NCBI RefSeq assembly: GCF_000520955.1
Contig: NZ_JACC01000002.1
Span: 1-64,000, forward strand
DNA length: 64,000 bases
Reading direction: 5' to 3'
Source: Aquimarina pacifica
Lineage (GTDB): Bacteria; Bacteroidota; Bacteroidia; Flavobacteriales; Flavobacteriaceae
Shown: piece after piece, positions 26,109-34,980 of the stretch
How positions within the stretch are numbered: position 1 is the first letter of the stretch
How the letters are laid out: every line of letters begins with the position of its first letter
Position numbers and translations under genes: made by a program
Notes under the pieces: generated by a model
What the model was told of the DNA's origin: nothing
The model's database searches: none
Seen by the model: the letters and a program-made list of their open reading frames with translations, nothing else

Positions 26109-28094
26109 TTAGAAAACTTCACTTAATGCTTCCATTAATTTAACTCTATTTACGGCGAGTTTATTCATAGATTTATGTTCTTTTTCTGACTTTTCTAATA
26201 AGGCAATAAATACCGAATACTCTTTTGATTTTTTTGAAGGTATAGGGACCAATACCTCCATCAATTCCTTGGTTTTTATTCGATTATGAGAAGAAGAAGT
26301 CCCAGACGTTAAATGGTTTATTTGGGTTTGTACCGGAGGTAGCATTAAAAGAGTTTTTATACCATAGTTATTAATCTCACATTTAGAATTAATGATCTCA
26401 AACTCACTAGAACATGTCAGTGGTATTTTTAAATCAGGTACCACTAATGCTCGGGGAATTCTTGGGTTAATTTTAGAAAAAATCAAATCATCAGGTTTAC
26501 ATGTAACACCGGGATATTTGGGAGTGTACTTCATTAACTCCTTATAATCTAGTATATCACCATTAACAATATGTAAAATGCTTATACACTTTGCATTTTC
26601 TTTTATAATTTCCTTTTTTCTATCAATAGTTACGAATTCTACTAAATCCTTTAAAGGAACAAGTGCAACATCACTCTTTTTTTTAAGGCTTTGAATAGCT
26701 TTATAAATAGAAGCATCATAATGACTAGGTGTCCAGGCATTAGTACTAAAATTTTCTTCCTTAACAATAACACAAGAAGGCGAATCGGATATAATTTTGG
26801 GCTCTGAATCGAATTTCTCGTTATATTCTGTTGTATACGATTTAGAAATATCAATTAAATCGTTGTACCCTTTTTTTATTTTGACGGTCGCCCCCTTCCT
26901 TATGCTTACCTCAAAACCTAAACTTGTACTTTTTGCAATAAACACGCCTCTATTTTTTACAGTACTTTTATGTTTTGTCTTTTTAAGGTGAAGAATACTT
27001 GTTTTAGTTCTTGTACCCGCCTGCGCAAAGGTTACTGTTGGTAATTCTATTACAGATTTTAGATGAATATCTGGATCGCTCATGATTCTAAAACGAAGTG
27101 TTTCGGCGATTCCTTTTGATGATATTACACTATCAGGAACCACTGCCAATAATTCTCCTCCTTCTTTAAGTAACCCTATGCATCTATCAATAAATAAAAT
27201 TTCTGAATTAATATTTGTACTATTTCTAAAGGTGTCAAATAATAACGGGTATTTTTCTTTTTCTTCTCTCTGTAACTCTTTACCATTAAAAGAAGCGCCA
27301 AAAGGAGGGTTTGTTATAATTAAATCAATTTTCCCTTTAAATTTATCAATATCTGAGTCCTCTATCAACGAATTTCCTTTACTAATAAAATGGTTCTTAG
27401 AGTCAAAAAGCTCCATATTTAATTTTGAGAGACGAACCATCCGTTGCACTTTGTCCTGACCAATTACCTTAATCTTTCGTTCTTTTTTATTATTTCTATA
27501 GAAAGTAGTGAGGAATGACCCTACTCCGCAACAAGGATCACAGACCAAAAATTCTTTACTATTAGAAATTTCAGGAAAATTTGAAGCTGCTATTTTACAC
27601 ACCAAATCAACTACTTCTTGTGGTGTCATATATTGAGCATCTTCAATATTGTTACGAAAATTACTTCGAATAAAATGCCCAAAAGTTTCATTAATCAGAT
27701 CAAATTCTTCTCCCTTGATCATTATATCATTAAGTGAAACATCTAGCATTTTAATTATAGAGTATGCAAACTCATAATCATCAGTATCTATCTCTAGTCT
27801 TGGGTTGTTTCCGAAAATAGAATTCTTGTTCGAATCCTTAAACATGATATCATTACTAATGTCCTGAAACAATATCTGTAATTCGGTCACAAAACTCTCC
27901 TTACTCTTAGACTCATAGTTCTTTAGTAATTTGGGTAGCATTCTCTTTTTGTCTTTTTTAAGATCAAAAAGTTTTATCGCTAATAATTTTGAAACTTCAT
28001 CCAGTTTGGCGTTGGCATCATTAATTTTTCCATATTTGTGCAATGATAATCGTATCTTATTCAGAGAATCATTGAAGTTTTCTAAAGTAGTCAA
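26109..28094 (-). CDS. DNA N6-adenine methyltransferase with fused target-recognition domain (R-M system)
   Basis: The 661-residue protein resembles HsdM: an N-terminal helical region, the YMTPQEVVDLV motif (165-175), AdoMet site DPCCGVGSF (186-194) and catalytic NPPF (262-265), which shows it modifies adenine N6. Unlike HsdM, it continues into a C-terminal region (about 455-661) that looks like one HsdS-type target-recognition domain (VPLKDLVEFVTIDRK, then a helical part with KTKELMEVLVPIPS). Methylase-specificity fusions of this kind can dimerise to recognise symmetric split sites, which fits the MamI-like partner. It protects the host genome. First gene of the two-gene R-M unit; a gap of 165 bp separates it from the LytTR gene. 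Confidence 0.85.
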   Translation of the reverse strand: MTTLENFNDSLNKIRLSLHKYGKINDANAKLDEVSKLLAIKLFDLKKDKKRMLPKLLKNYESKSKESFVTELQILFQDISNDIMFKDSNKNSIFGNNPRLEIDTDDYEFAYSIIKMLDVSLNDIMIKGEEFDLINETFGHFIRSNFRNNIEDAQYMTPQEVVDLVCKIAASNFPEISNSKEFLVCDPCCGVGSFLTTFYRNNKKERKIKVIGQDKVQRMVRLSKLNMELFDSKNHFISKGNSLIEDSDIDKFKGKIDLIITNPPFGASFNGKELQREEKEKYPLLFDTFRNSTNINSEILFIDRCIGLLKEGGELLAVVPDSVISSKGIAETLRFRIMSDPDIHLKSVIELPTVTFAQAGTRTKTSILHLKKTKHKSTVKNRGVFIAKSTSLGFEVSIRKGATVKIKKGYNDLIDISKSYTTEYNEKFDSEPKIISDSPSCVIVKEENFSTNAWTPSHYDASIYKAIQSLKKKSDVALVPLKDLVEFVTIDRKKEIIKENAKCISILHIVNGDILDYKELMKYTPKYPGVTCKPDDLIFSKINPRIPRALVVPDLKIPLTCSSEFEIINSKCEINNYGIKTLLMLPPVQTQINHLTSGTSSSHNRIKTKELMEVLVPIPSKKSKEYSVFIALLEKSEKEHKSMNKLAVNRVKLMEALSEVF

Positions 28095-28259
28095 GATGGG
28101 AATCAGTTTTTAGATTATAATCTGAAAAACAAACATAGATTTTTTTTTAATCATCTTCGTAAATAATAACATATAGTTATTCACATCTAAAATTTTTATT
28201 GACCAATTACCCCTCAAAAAAGTTTATCTAATAGGAGCATTTCTAACTTTATAAAACAA

Positions 28260-29024
28260 CTATTTATTAAGCCATTCTTTAAAACCACTTGTCTTTTGCC
28301 TACTAACTACAAACTCTTGATTTTTAGACTTTAATATAGATAACTTAATGCGATGATTAAAGTATGGGTCTATTTTTTCTATAGACATTTTTGAAACAAT
28401 TTGTCCTCTATTTATTCTAAAAAATTGTCGAGTATCTAGAGATTCAAACAACTGATCCATTGTCTCATCAATAATATATCGTTTACCCATAGTGACCCCA
28501 AATGTAATGCTCTCTTCAGAATATACATAGAGTAAATCAACCACTTTAATCTGTACAAAACTACTTCCTTCCTTAACCAATATACCTTCTCGCTTATTTG
28601 TGACTTGCATCGTATTCATCAGTTTTTCTAAAACTGTCGAATCTATCGAGGATGATTTATTTGATTTAAAAAACTTATGCATTGCATTTTCTAACTCTTC
28701 TTGCTGAATTGGTTTTAGGAGATAATCAATACTATTTACTTTAAAAGCCTGTATTGCATATTGATCAAAAGCAGTTGTAAAAATAATTGGCATGTCTATA
28801 GCCACTTTTTGAAATATCTCAAAACTCAAACCATCAGCCAATTGAATATCCATAAATACCAAATCTGGGGCATTATGTTGCTTAAACCATTTTACCGAAT
28901 CCTCAATAGTATCAATGATATCTAACAAATGATACTCTATATTACTGGACTTAAGCATATTTTGTAATTGGTTTGCAGCCCTTGGTTCATCTTCTACAAT
29001 CAATATATTCATATATTTTGACAT
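28260..29024 (-). CDS. LytTR-family response regulator
   Basis: The 254-residue protein has a receiver domain (ILIVEDEPRAANQL; phospho-acceptor Asp59 in VFMDIQLADG; Lys in LLKPIQQEEL) and a C-terminal LytTR DNA-binding domain (about 140-254: ILVKEGSSFVQIKVVDLLYV ... FFRINRGQIVS). It is the partner of the kinase encoded immediately upstream; the two frames overlap by one base (TAATG). It is the last gene of a four-gene operon. A second in-frame ATG (Met5) exists, but the overlap favours the first. LytTR regulators usually control cell-surface or extracellular functions in Bacteroidota; the targets here are unknown, possibly the membrane proteins of the same operon. Confidence 0.9.
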   Translation of the reverse strand: MSKYMNILIVEDEPRAANQLQNMLKSSNIEYHLLDIIDTIEDSVKWFKQHNAPDLVFMDIQLADGLSFEIFQKVAIDMPIIFTTAFDQYAIQAFKVNSIDYLLKPIQQEELENAMHKFFKSNKSSSIDSTVLEKLMNTMQVTNKREGILVKEGSSFVQIKVVDLLYVYSEESITFGVTMGKRYIIDETMDQLFESLDTRQFFRINRGQIVSKMSIEKIDPYFNHRIKLSILKSKNQEFVVSRQKTSGFKEWLNK

Positions 29025-30079
29025 TATTCTATTAATAAAGGAATAGAAACAATAAAAGTCTGGTTATCATTTCGTACCTCTATTGAGGTATTAGAAATCA
29101 ATCTATATCGCTTCTCAATATTTTGTAAACCTACCTTGGTAGAAGGTAATTGTGTAGATTTTGGCTGAATCCTGTTTTCTACTATTAAGTGATTTTCTTG
29201 AACACTTACTCCTATCATCAAAGGCTTTGCTTTAGAAATCACATTGTGCTTTATGGCGTTTTCTAGTAAAAGTTGAAGACTCATAGGAACAATCATAGTC
29301 TCTAAGGCGTTATCAGTGATATTCCAGTTCACTTTTAGATTATCACCAAATCGTTCAGATTGGATATGAATATAGGCCTTTGCAAATTTTAACTCTTTTC
29401 TAAGCGTCGTAAGGTTAGCATTTCCAGATTCGAGTATAAAACGGTATACATCAGATAATTTGTCCACGAATTCTTTTGCATCTTCTTTTGAGTTTTGATC
29501 AATTATATCCCTCAAGGTATTTAATGTATTGAATAAAAAATGAGGTTGTGCTTGATTACGAAGAGTATCTAATTGTGCTTGTACTATTACTTGTTTTGCT
29601 TGCTCTTCTTCACGAATTGATTTTTTGAGTCGTATATAATAGTAAATCGCTTCATAAATTGCCATAGTCATCGTACTTATAACGATTATAGGCACCATTA
29701 TTTTGGATCTATCGATTGGATTATAATTACCTCCCCAAATCCATGACAATAGTGTACCACCAATAAAATCTACAACAATAACCGTAACAACGATTGCTAT
29801 AAAAAATAGTATAATACGCTTTACATTATCTTCAAAATTCGGATACTTTTTTCTCAGAAAAATCATAATCCACCTAATTATAAACCAATCACAAATAGAA
29901 AAGAAAAGAGAAACACTCCAATTTATAACCGCAATCCCAAATGAGTATCTTGCAAATGAATTACTAAAAATATAGTCTGTAATAAAACTTAGTACTAGAA
30001 CCCCGATCACAATAAATAGCGTATCATCAAAACCCAAATATTGTATACGTTTCTTTTTATTGATAAGCATATTCATCAA
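29024..30079 (-). CDS. LytS-type sensor histidine kinase
   Basis: The 351-residue protein has four hydrophobic segments (about 20-37, 47-75, 87-112, 128-147), then a coiled region and the His_kinase/LytS signature QAQPHFLFNTLN with phospho-acceptor His180. An ATPase domain follows (SLQLLLENAIKHNVI; VGLQNIEKR). There is no periplasmic sensor domain, so the signal is probably read inside the membrane. It is 3 bp downstream of the 7-helix membrane protein gene, a spacing that implies translational coupling and suggests a functional link between them. Confidence 0.9.
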   Translation of the reverse strand: MMNMLINKKKRIQYLGFDDTLFIVIGVLVLSFITDYIFSNSFARYSFGIAVINWSVSLFFSICDWFIIRWIMIFLRKKYPNFEDNVKRIILFFIAIVVTVIVVDFIGGTLLSWIWGGNYNPIDRSKIMVPIIVISTMTMAIYEAIYYYIRLKKSIREEEQAKQVIVQAQLDTLRNQAQPHFLFNTLNTLRDIIDQNSKEDAKEFVDKLSDVYRFILESGNANLTTLRKELKFAKAYIHIQSERFGDNLKVNWNITDNALETMIVPMSLQLLLENAIKHNVISKAKPLMIGVSVQENHLIVENRIQPKSTQLPSTKVGLQNIEKRYRLISNTSIEVRNDNQTFIVSIPLLIE

Positions 30080-30082
30080 ATC

Positions 30083-30883
30083 TTATAGTTCAATTAATGG
30101 CATCCCTTGTTTTGCTTGATAAAATGTAAAGCCAATCCATGATGCATAGAGTACTCCAAAAACAAGTATCGAAAGTATTAGCTTTTTATCATTGGTTTTC
30201 CATTTATTGGTAAGCCACAATGCGAATAACGGAATTATTTGTAACCCATGCAATCCAAAAAAATGTGCAACTCTAAGATCTCCTGCCACTGTGCTCCAGT
30301 TAACCAAAAGTAATCCTGCCCCACCATCAACGGTACCTATACTATGGGCTAGTTGGTTGATCATCTGCCCTCCTATCCAACTACCAAAAAATATAAGTAA
30401 CCAACCCAAGAGTATCGACCATTGAATAGGTCTCGGCACTTTTAATTTAAGTCGTATCGTATCAATAATAAACAAAGCCATAATTAATACATTTATGGCA
30501 ATCAAAACCCCCATCATTAAATAGAGAAGCGCATCCCCTGGTGTAGACATATTATAATGAGACTGTACACCTCGTGCTCCTTGATAAACGATAATACCCA
30601 CTTCTAGCAATAGAGTCCAGGAAACAATATTGTTAATTATATTTTTCTTTCTTCTTGAGTACGGATATAGAGTTATCAAAAACCCGACGGTTCCGATATA
30701 AATCCCCGTAGATATCAAAAACTTTAGAGGCTTAATCCAGACATTAATCCCCATCAATGTTCTATCATCTATAAAAACACCTAATACGCATCCTATAGCC
30801 GCAATAAAATTAATCATTACTATCCAATACAATTTTGGACTTTCGTTTTTTAAGGTACTAAATACTTGGCTCAAATTATTCAT
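30083..30883 (-). CDS. Seven-helix membrane protein of unknown function in sensor operon
   Basis: The 266-residue product has about seven hydrophobic helices (starting near 18, 45, 80, 117, 150, 200 and 240). Conserved-looking polar residues sit in and near helices: His209 and neighbours in RVAHFFGLHGLQIIPLF (about 204-220), and Trp/Gly-rich turns. I do not recognise a named family with confidence. It overlaps the ABA4-like gene by 4 bp (ATGA) and is followed 3 bp later by the kinase. The tight packing suggests that it works with the ABA4-like protein and the LytS/LytTR pair, perhaps as a sensor or as the regulated target. Confidence 0.65.
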   Translation of the reverse strand: MNNLSQVFSTLKNESPKLYWIVMINFIAAIGCVLGVFIDDRTLMGINVWIKPLKFLISTGIYIGTVGFLITLYPYSRRKKNIINNIVSWTLLLEVGIIVYQGARGVQSHYNMSTPGDALLYLMMGVLIAINVLIMALFIIDTIRLKLKVPRPIQWSILLGWLLIFFGSWIGGQMINQLAHSIGTVDGGAGLLLVNWSTVAGDLRVAHFFGLHGLQIIPLFALWLTNKWKTNDKKLILSILVFGVLYASWIGFTFYQAKQGMPLIEL

Positions 30884-31302
30884 GATTTTTTTTGTTTAAA
30901 TGTTCTAATAAGTATGAATAACAAAAAACCCGCTGGACCAAACATAAAGGTTGCAAAAAGACAAGGTGCCATAATGAGTTGATGTATCTTTAATTTTTTA
31001 TTTTCATTCAGCATCCAGATACCAATTAAAAGATCAAAGGCCAGATAATGTATCCAGCCAGCAAGCACTGCATGCTCCTCTGTAAACAATTGCATAACCG
31101 AAGCTAGACTACCAAAATCCATGGGCCCTCCTATTATAATGGCTTTGATAATGTAGATAACATATACTAACGATAATAGGATTGGAATTACTTTATATTC
31201 TGATAAAAATTGAGTTACCTTCCATTTTGGGAGTAGTATCATTAAAATCCACATGGGCATAACTATCATCCCTGCTATTGAAAAAACTTCTGTTGGTGTC
31301 AT
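30880..31302 (-). CDS. ABA4-like (DUF4281) membrane protein
   Basis: The 140-residue protein has four hydrophobic helices and the family hallmark GWIHYLAFDLLIGIW (about 82-96), followed by FMFGPAGFLLFILIR. In plants the relative ABA4 is needed for neoxanthin formation from violaxanthin; bacterial members have no agreed function. First gene of the four-gene operon, overlapping the next by 4 bp. The name is a family label only; a link to carotenoids is untested here. Confidence 0.75.
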   Translation of the reverse strand: MTPTEVFSIAGMIVMPMWILMILLPKWKVTQFLSEYKVIPILLSLVYVIYIIKAIIIGGPMDFGSLASVMQLFTEEHAVLAGWIHYLAFDLLIGIWMLNENKKLKIHQLIMAPCLFATFMFGPAGFLLFILIRTFKQKKS

Positions 31303-31654
31303 AAAGTGTTTTATTAGTATGTTACTTAATTTTTTAATGATACAAATATGTAGTCTTCATAAATAAAATGAAAAAGCTTATCGTTCAACCATCGTTATTT
31401 CCTATTGAAATGTTACCTGATCGGTTTATAGTATCCTCTTAACTACTTTGGCATTTCCTAATTTCTAAAATGAACAAAAGATAATGGGATCATTTTTTTG
31501 TAGGAAAACACTTAACAACATTCAGTGATTTCAATTTCGCGGTTAACAGTGCTTTCCTAAAACATTTATCTCTCTAATTTTGTGACCGTTAAATAAACGG
31601 TTATTTGAGAAATCACTTAATCGAGGAAATAATTATAACTTTTAAAACTATCAC
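31303..31654. other. Divergent promoter region (352 bp)
   Basis: Lies between the sensor operon (minus) and the repeat lipoprotein gene (plus). It holds a TAATTTTG element at 31575-31582 and an inverted repeat at 31585-31601. No gene seen. Confidence 0.5.
31575..31601 (+). promoter_or_regulatory. Candidate -7 element and adjacent operator upstream of the repeat lipoprotein gene
   Basis: TAATTTTG (31575-31582) fits the Bacteroidota -7 consensus TAnnTTTG, and ACCGTT-N5-AACGGT (31585-31601) forms a 6-bp inverted repeat that would overlap the transcription start. A matching -33 element is not obvious. Confidence 0.4.
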
Positions 31655-32506
31655 ATGAAAAAGCTAATTTCAAAATTGATATGTGTATCCATTCTTTTTT
31701 TGGGTATAACTTCTTGCGAAAATGAAACTTTTGAAGAATTGAATGTAGTTGAAGGAGAAAGTTCTTCAATGATTCTTCCTGAGGCAGATCCTAATGAATC
31801 TTCATCAAATCTTAGTGTAATCAGTAAGTCTTCGGGTCTACCTACAACAGAATATTGGGAGCAAAACACTGGTGGAGAAACAATGTTTTGGCGATCAGGA
31901 ACATACACACAGGATGGAGAAACTACTTTAACCCTTAATGTAAGTGAATGGAACCTTAGAAACACTCAATACAATAAGACATTTACTACATGGCTTAGGG
32001 ACTCTAATTACTTATTTATAAGGAATAACGGCATCAATTTGGCGCTACCTATATATAGTAAAGAAACTTACAAGTTAGCCTATATATGGGATACAGTAAA
32101 CAGTAAATGGAATCCATGGCGATACTTAAAGTACAGAGCATATACCTCTACAGAATATGCTCGAATACGATCTTATAGTCCGAACGAAACTATTCCTCAA
32201 AATTGGGTTCGATATTCTATCAATACTACAGGTGGTAGTGAAAACGTAGTTGGATATTTAGGGCTTAAACTTCATAGAGGAATGGTAGGAATTCATCCAA
32301 CTGCATCTGTACCTCCAAACTGGATATTATATCATTCATCCTCTACTCAGAAATTGATTCGATATCTTGGAGTACCAAGAACAGGAGATACAACAACAAC
32401 TCGTGTTGGTAATGCCTCTTTACCAATAGGCTGGAGATATATAGGATCAGAAACAACAGCAATAGGTATTGTTCTTTATACGATAGAATATACCGATCCA
32501 AATTAG
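31655..32506 (+). CDS. Lipoprotein with P-x-x-W-x-x-Y repeats, unknown function
   Basis: The 283-residue product has a lipobox (GITSC, Cys20) and an acidic-Ser linker. The C-terminal half shows at least three units with the pattern P-x-x-W-(x)-x-Y, spaced by about 35-45 residues: TIPQNWVRYSINT, SVPPNWILYHSSS and SLPIGWRYIGSET, each followed by a strand such as VVGYLGL, LIRYLGV or AIGIVLY. An earlier partial unit is WNPWRYLKYRAY. Repeated Trp and Tyr suggest ligand- or sugar-binding blades, but I do not recognise the family. It has its own promoter and terminator. Confidence 0.6.
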   Translation: MKKLISKLICVSILFLGITSCENETFEELNVVEGESSSMILPEADPNESSSNLSVISKSSGLPTTEYWEQNTGGETMFWRSGTYTQDGETTLTLNVSEWNLRNTQYNKTFTTWLRDSNYLFIRNNGINLALPIYSKETYKLAYIWDTVNSKWNPWRYLKYRAYTSTEYARIRSYSPNETIPQNWVRYSINTTGGSENVVGYLGLKLHRGMVGIHPTASVPPNWILYHSSSTQKLIRYLGVPRTGDTTTTRVGNASLPIGWRYIGSETTAIGIVLYTIEYTDPN

Positions 32507-32814
32507 TTTTTTTCCCTTTATTTTATAAATCATTTCAAGTAGGAATCCCCCTTTACTAACAATAATGATTGCGTTATCTTAGAACAATAAATCATATGTA
32601 TAACTACCTGATTGATTATAAAATAAAATACCTGTGAGGCCCATTGGTCTCACAGGTATATTTATATCTTACAACATACGTTGGTAATCAAAATAGTTAA
32701 GCCAAATATTCCCTATTTTCACTACTCTCCCCCAAACTTGAATTTCCTTTGTCTTACAATGAGTATAAACAAAGAATTACATATCTTGTAATTTAAAACT
32801 TAATTACAGGGGTA
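32507..32814. other. Intergenic region (308 bp)
   Basis: No gene. Contains the terminator hairpin at 32629-32658; the rest should hold the promoter of the following membrane protein gene. Confidence 0.5.
32629..32658 (+). terminator. Rho-independent-like terminator of the repeat lipoprotein gene
   Basis: Perfect 10-bp stem (TACCTGTGAG and its complement) with a 10-nt loop, followed by an AT-rich tail (TATTTATAT). Confidence 0.7.
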
Positions 32815-34770
32815 ATGAATTTCACAAACATAAAGCAGCGTCTCAAAAGTGATGGGACGAATCAATTATTTTTGTTAATAGTTCTTATTGGTATTTTACC
32901 CGCTATCGAAGATTTCTCTCTTTTCGCAATTTTCGGTTTTTCTATTACTCATTTTAATATACACCAAGAGTTTCAATTATTATATACTATATCCTTAGCT
33001 ACTATCCCTATTGGATTATTATTACTATTAGGACAAAAAAATTACTATAGAATATTCGGACTATTACCCGTATTTTTTGCAGCTTACATTCATTTAATGG
33101 GCGAATCCTTTAGTCTATTAATAGAAAAACATGAAGCACTTATTGGTATCCTACATTTCCTTTGTTATAAAATAGCCTTCTTATATTTTATCACTAAAGG
33201 AAAAATGCGTTCGTTCCCATTTTTGATTACATTAATTCTAATCTGGGTATTATTAGATTTTCAACATTTGGTTCTGTTTTTAACCTACACTGGTCTAATT
33301 CGTTTTTTATATTTTGCAATAGTCCAGAATATCAATATTTTTAAAGAAACTGGTATTAAAAGATCTAGTTATCTCACTTTTAAATCATTTTTATACTGGT
33401 CTCCGTTGCTAATTTTTATTATACCAAGTGCAATTTTTTCTTCTAAAATGAATAAAGCAGCAATTGATCAGATATACGATAAAAGCTTTATTGAAAGTAC
33501 AAATCCCGATAGAAAATATAAAAGAGATCAATTTGAAAAGGACTTAAACTGCTCTGTCGCCTCTGAAGCAATTCGTTTTCATGACTCTATTAGTCTGGGA
33601 ATGAAAAAAATCAATAAAATAGTTACAAGCAATACAGATAAATTGCCAAATGAAGTATCTGAAGTTTATAAAGGTATTTTTAAGGAAACATTACCAGAAA
33701 TAGCTCCTGTATTTAAAAAAGAAGACTGTGGTTTTTGGGGAAAACTTAATATCACTTGCCAATTAAAAAATAGCGCAAAAGAAGGAATCAATGATTCTTA
33801 TAAAGAACAAAGGCAAGACATGCTTAAAAGTCTAATCACTCAGGTAGAAATCTCTATGCAAAACACCAAAAATGGTGTTGACTCTTCTGTTGATGATGTG
33901 GATGCAATGCTCAAATTGCAATTAAATTCATTAGTCAAAAAATTTAAACTTGCTGTTCAATCTTCTTTTGACACTATGATTTTTATTAATCTATTATTAG
34001 ATATTGCTTTTGGCTTTTTGATTCTTAAAAGCTTCTTGTATGTATTTTCTAGAGTAGCCTTTTCATCTGATGACGAAAATTATGTAACATTACTGTCTTC
34101 AGAAAATAAAATGAAAAATGGCGCCTTGCACAAACTAGGAAATCAATATGCGATAGCGCAAGAAAAGGACGATCTATTTTATGTATCAAGGTCTTTTGAG
34201 CCTAGCGGAAGAGCTCCAAAATTTTCTCTACCACAATGGAAATCTGCTATTATTGCTCGAGTTCTATCTGGGAATTATGCCATGAACAAAATAGTAGTGA
34301 ACTCAAAATCAGAAGCGGTTCATTTTAAAGCTATGGGAAGCCATGAATTTGTAGAATGGGATATTAAAGAAGGAGAAGAAATCGTTTTTCACTTTAGTAA
34401 TTTCGTAGGAATGAGTCAACATATTAAGATTTCGGCTGTTGTTAGCCTTCGCTTAACATCACTACTATTTGGACGTCTGATTTTTACCACTGCAAAAGGT
34501 CCGGGTAAACTTATTCTATTAACCAAAGGGGAGCCCATTACCGCAATGGACCCAAGGTCTAATGCTAGTATTGCTACTAGCAGAATTTTGGCGTGGCAAC
34601 GAAATACTCGTTTTAATGTAGAATCAGAGCTAAATATCGTTGATGTCTTTATGAGTGGGATTTACCTGAAAAAGAAAAAAGAAGACCTTATTTTGATTGA
34701 TGCAGATGTCAAAGGTAGAGCCAAAAACGGTATTGTACGATTTATAAAGAGCTTCATTTTACCAATATAA
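32815..34770 (+). CDS. Multi-helix membrane protein with AIM24-like C-terminus
   Basis: The 651-residue protein has about six hydrophobic helices in residues 15-215. A charged, probably helical soluble segment with four cysteines follows (about 215-380; Cys in DLNCSV, EDCGFW, NITCQL), then another helix (about 388-412). The last 230 residues form a soluble beta-rich domain that resembles AIM24/TRAP-like proteins: KGPGKLILLTKGEP, SRILAWQRNTRFNVES and DLILIDADVKG. The AIM24 match is inference from short motifs. I know no described protein with this order. A terminator follows. Confidence 0.6.
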   Translation: MNFTNIKQRLKSDGTNQLFLLIVLIGILPAIEDFSLFAIFGFSITHFNIHQEFQLLYTISLATIPIGLLLLLGQKNYYRIFGLLPVFFAAYIHLMGESFSLLIEKHEALIGILHFLCYKIAFLYFITKGKMRSFPFLITLILIWVLLDFQHLVLFLTYTGLIRFLYFAIVQNINIFKETGIKRSSYLTFKSFLYWSPLLIFIIPSAIFSSKMNKAAIDQIYDKSFIESTNPDRKYKRDQFEKDLNCSVASEAIRFHDSISLGMKKINKIVTSNTDKLPNEVSEVYKGIFKETLPEIAPVFKKEDCGFWGKLNITCQLKNSAKEGINDSYKEQRQDMLKSLITQVEISMQNTKNGVDSSVDDVDAMLKLQLNSLVKKFKLAVQSSFDTMIFINLLLDIAFGFLILKSFLYVFSRVAFSSDDENYVTLLSSENKMKNGALHKLGNQYAIAQEKDDLFYVSRSFEPSGRAPKFSLPQWKSAIIARVLSGNYAMNKIVVNSKSEAVHFKAMGSHEFVEWDIKEGEEIVFHFSNFVGMSQHIKISAVVSLRLTSLLFGRLIFTTAKGPGKLILLTKGEPITAMDPRSNASIATSRILAWQRNTRFNVESELNIVDVFMSGIYLKKKKEDLILIDADVKGRAKNGIVRFIKSFILPI

Positions 34771-34787
34771 ATACATTGTAAAAAAAG

Positions 34788-34817
34788 AAAAGCAGCACAG
34801 TAATAAGTGCTGCTTTT
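34788..34817 (+). terminator. Rho-independent terminator
   Basis: Perfect 11-bp stem (AAAAGCAGCAC and its complement) with an 8-nt loop and T-run, 17 bp after the stop codon of the 651-residue membrane protein gene. Confidence 0.85.
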
Positions 34818-34980
34818 TAACGTGTAAAAATCATTCTCTAAAAAGTAAGGGGAAAAAATTAAATGATTATGAAAACAATAAATTTGGTACTTCTTATTTA
34901 TCTCAAAATAAAACTAATAATTGTTTGCAATCCTTTACACGTTTTTTTTACAACCAAAAAAGGTTATTATTTTAAAACCT

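Noticed and set aside
27082-27459. 125-codon frame antisense to the methylase gene
   Set aside because: Shadow; covers the NPPF motif region of the methylase on the other strand.
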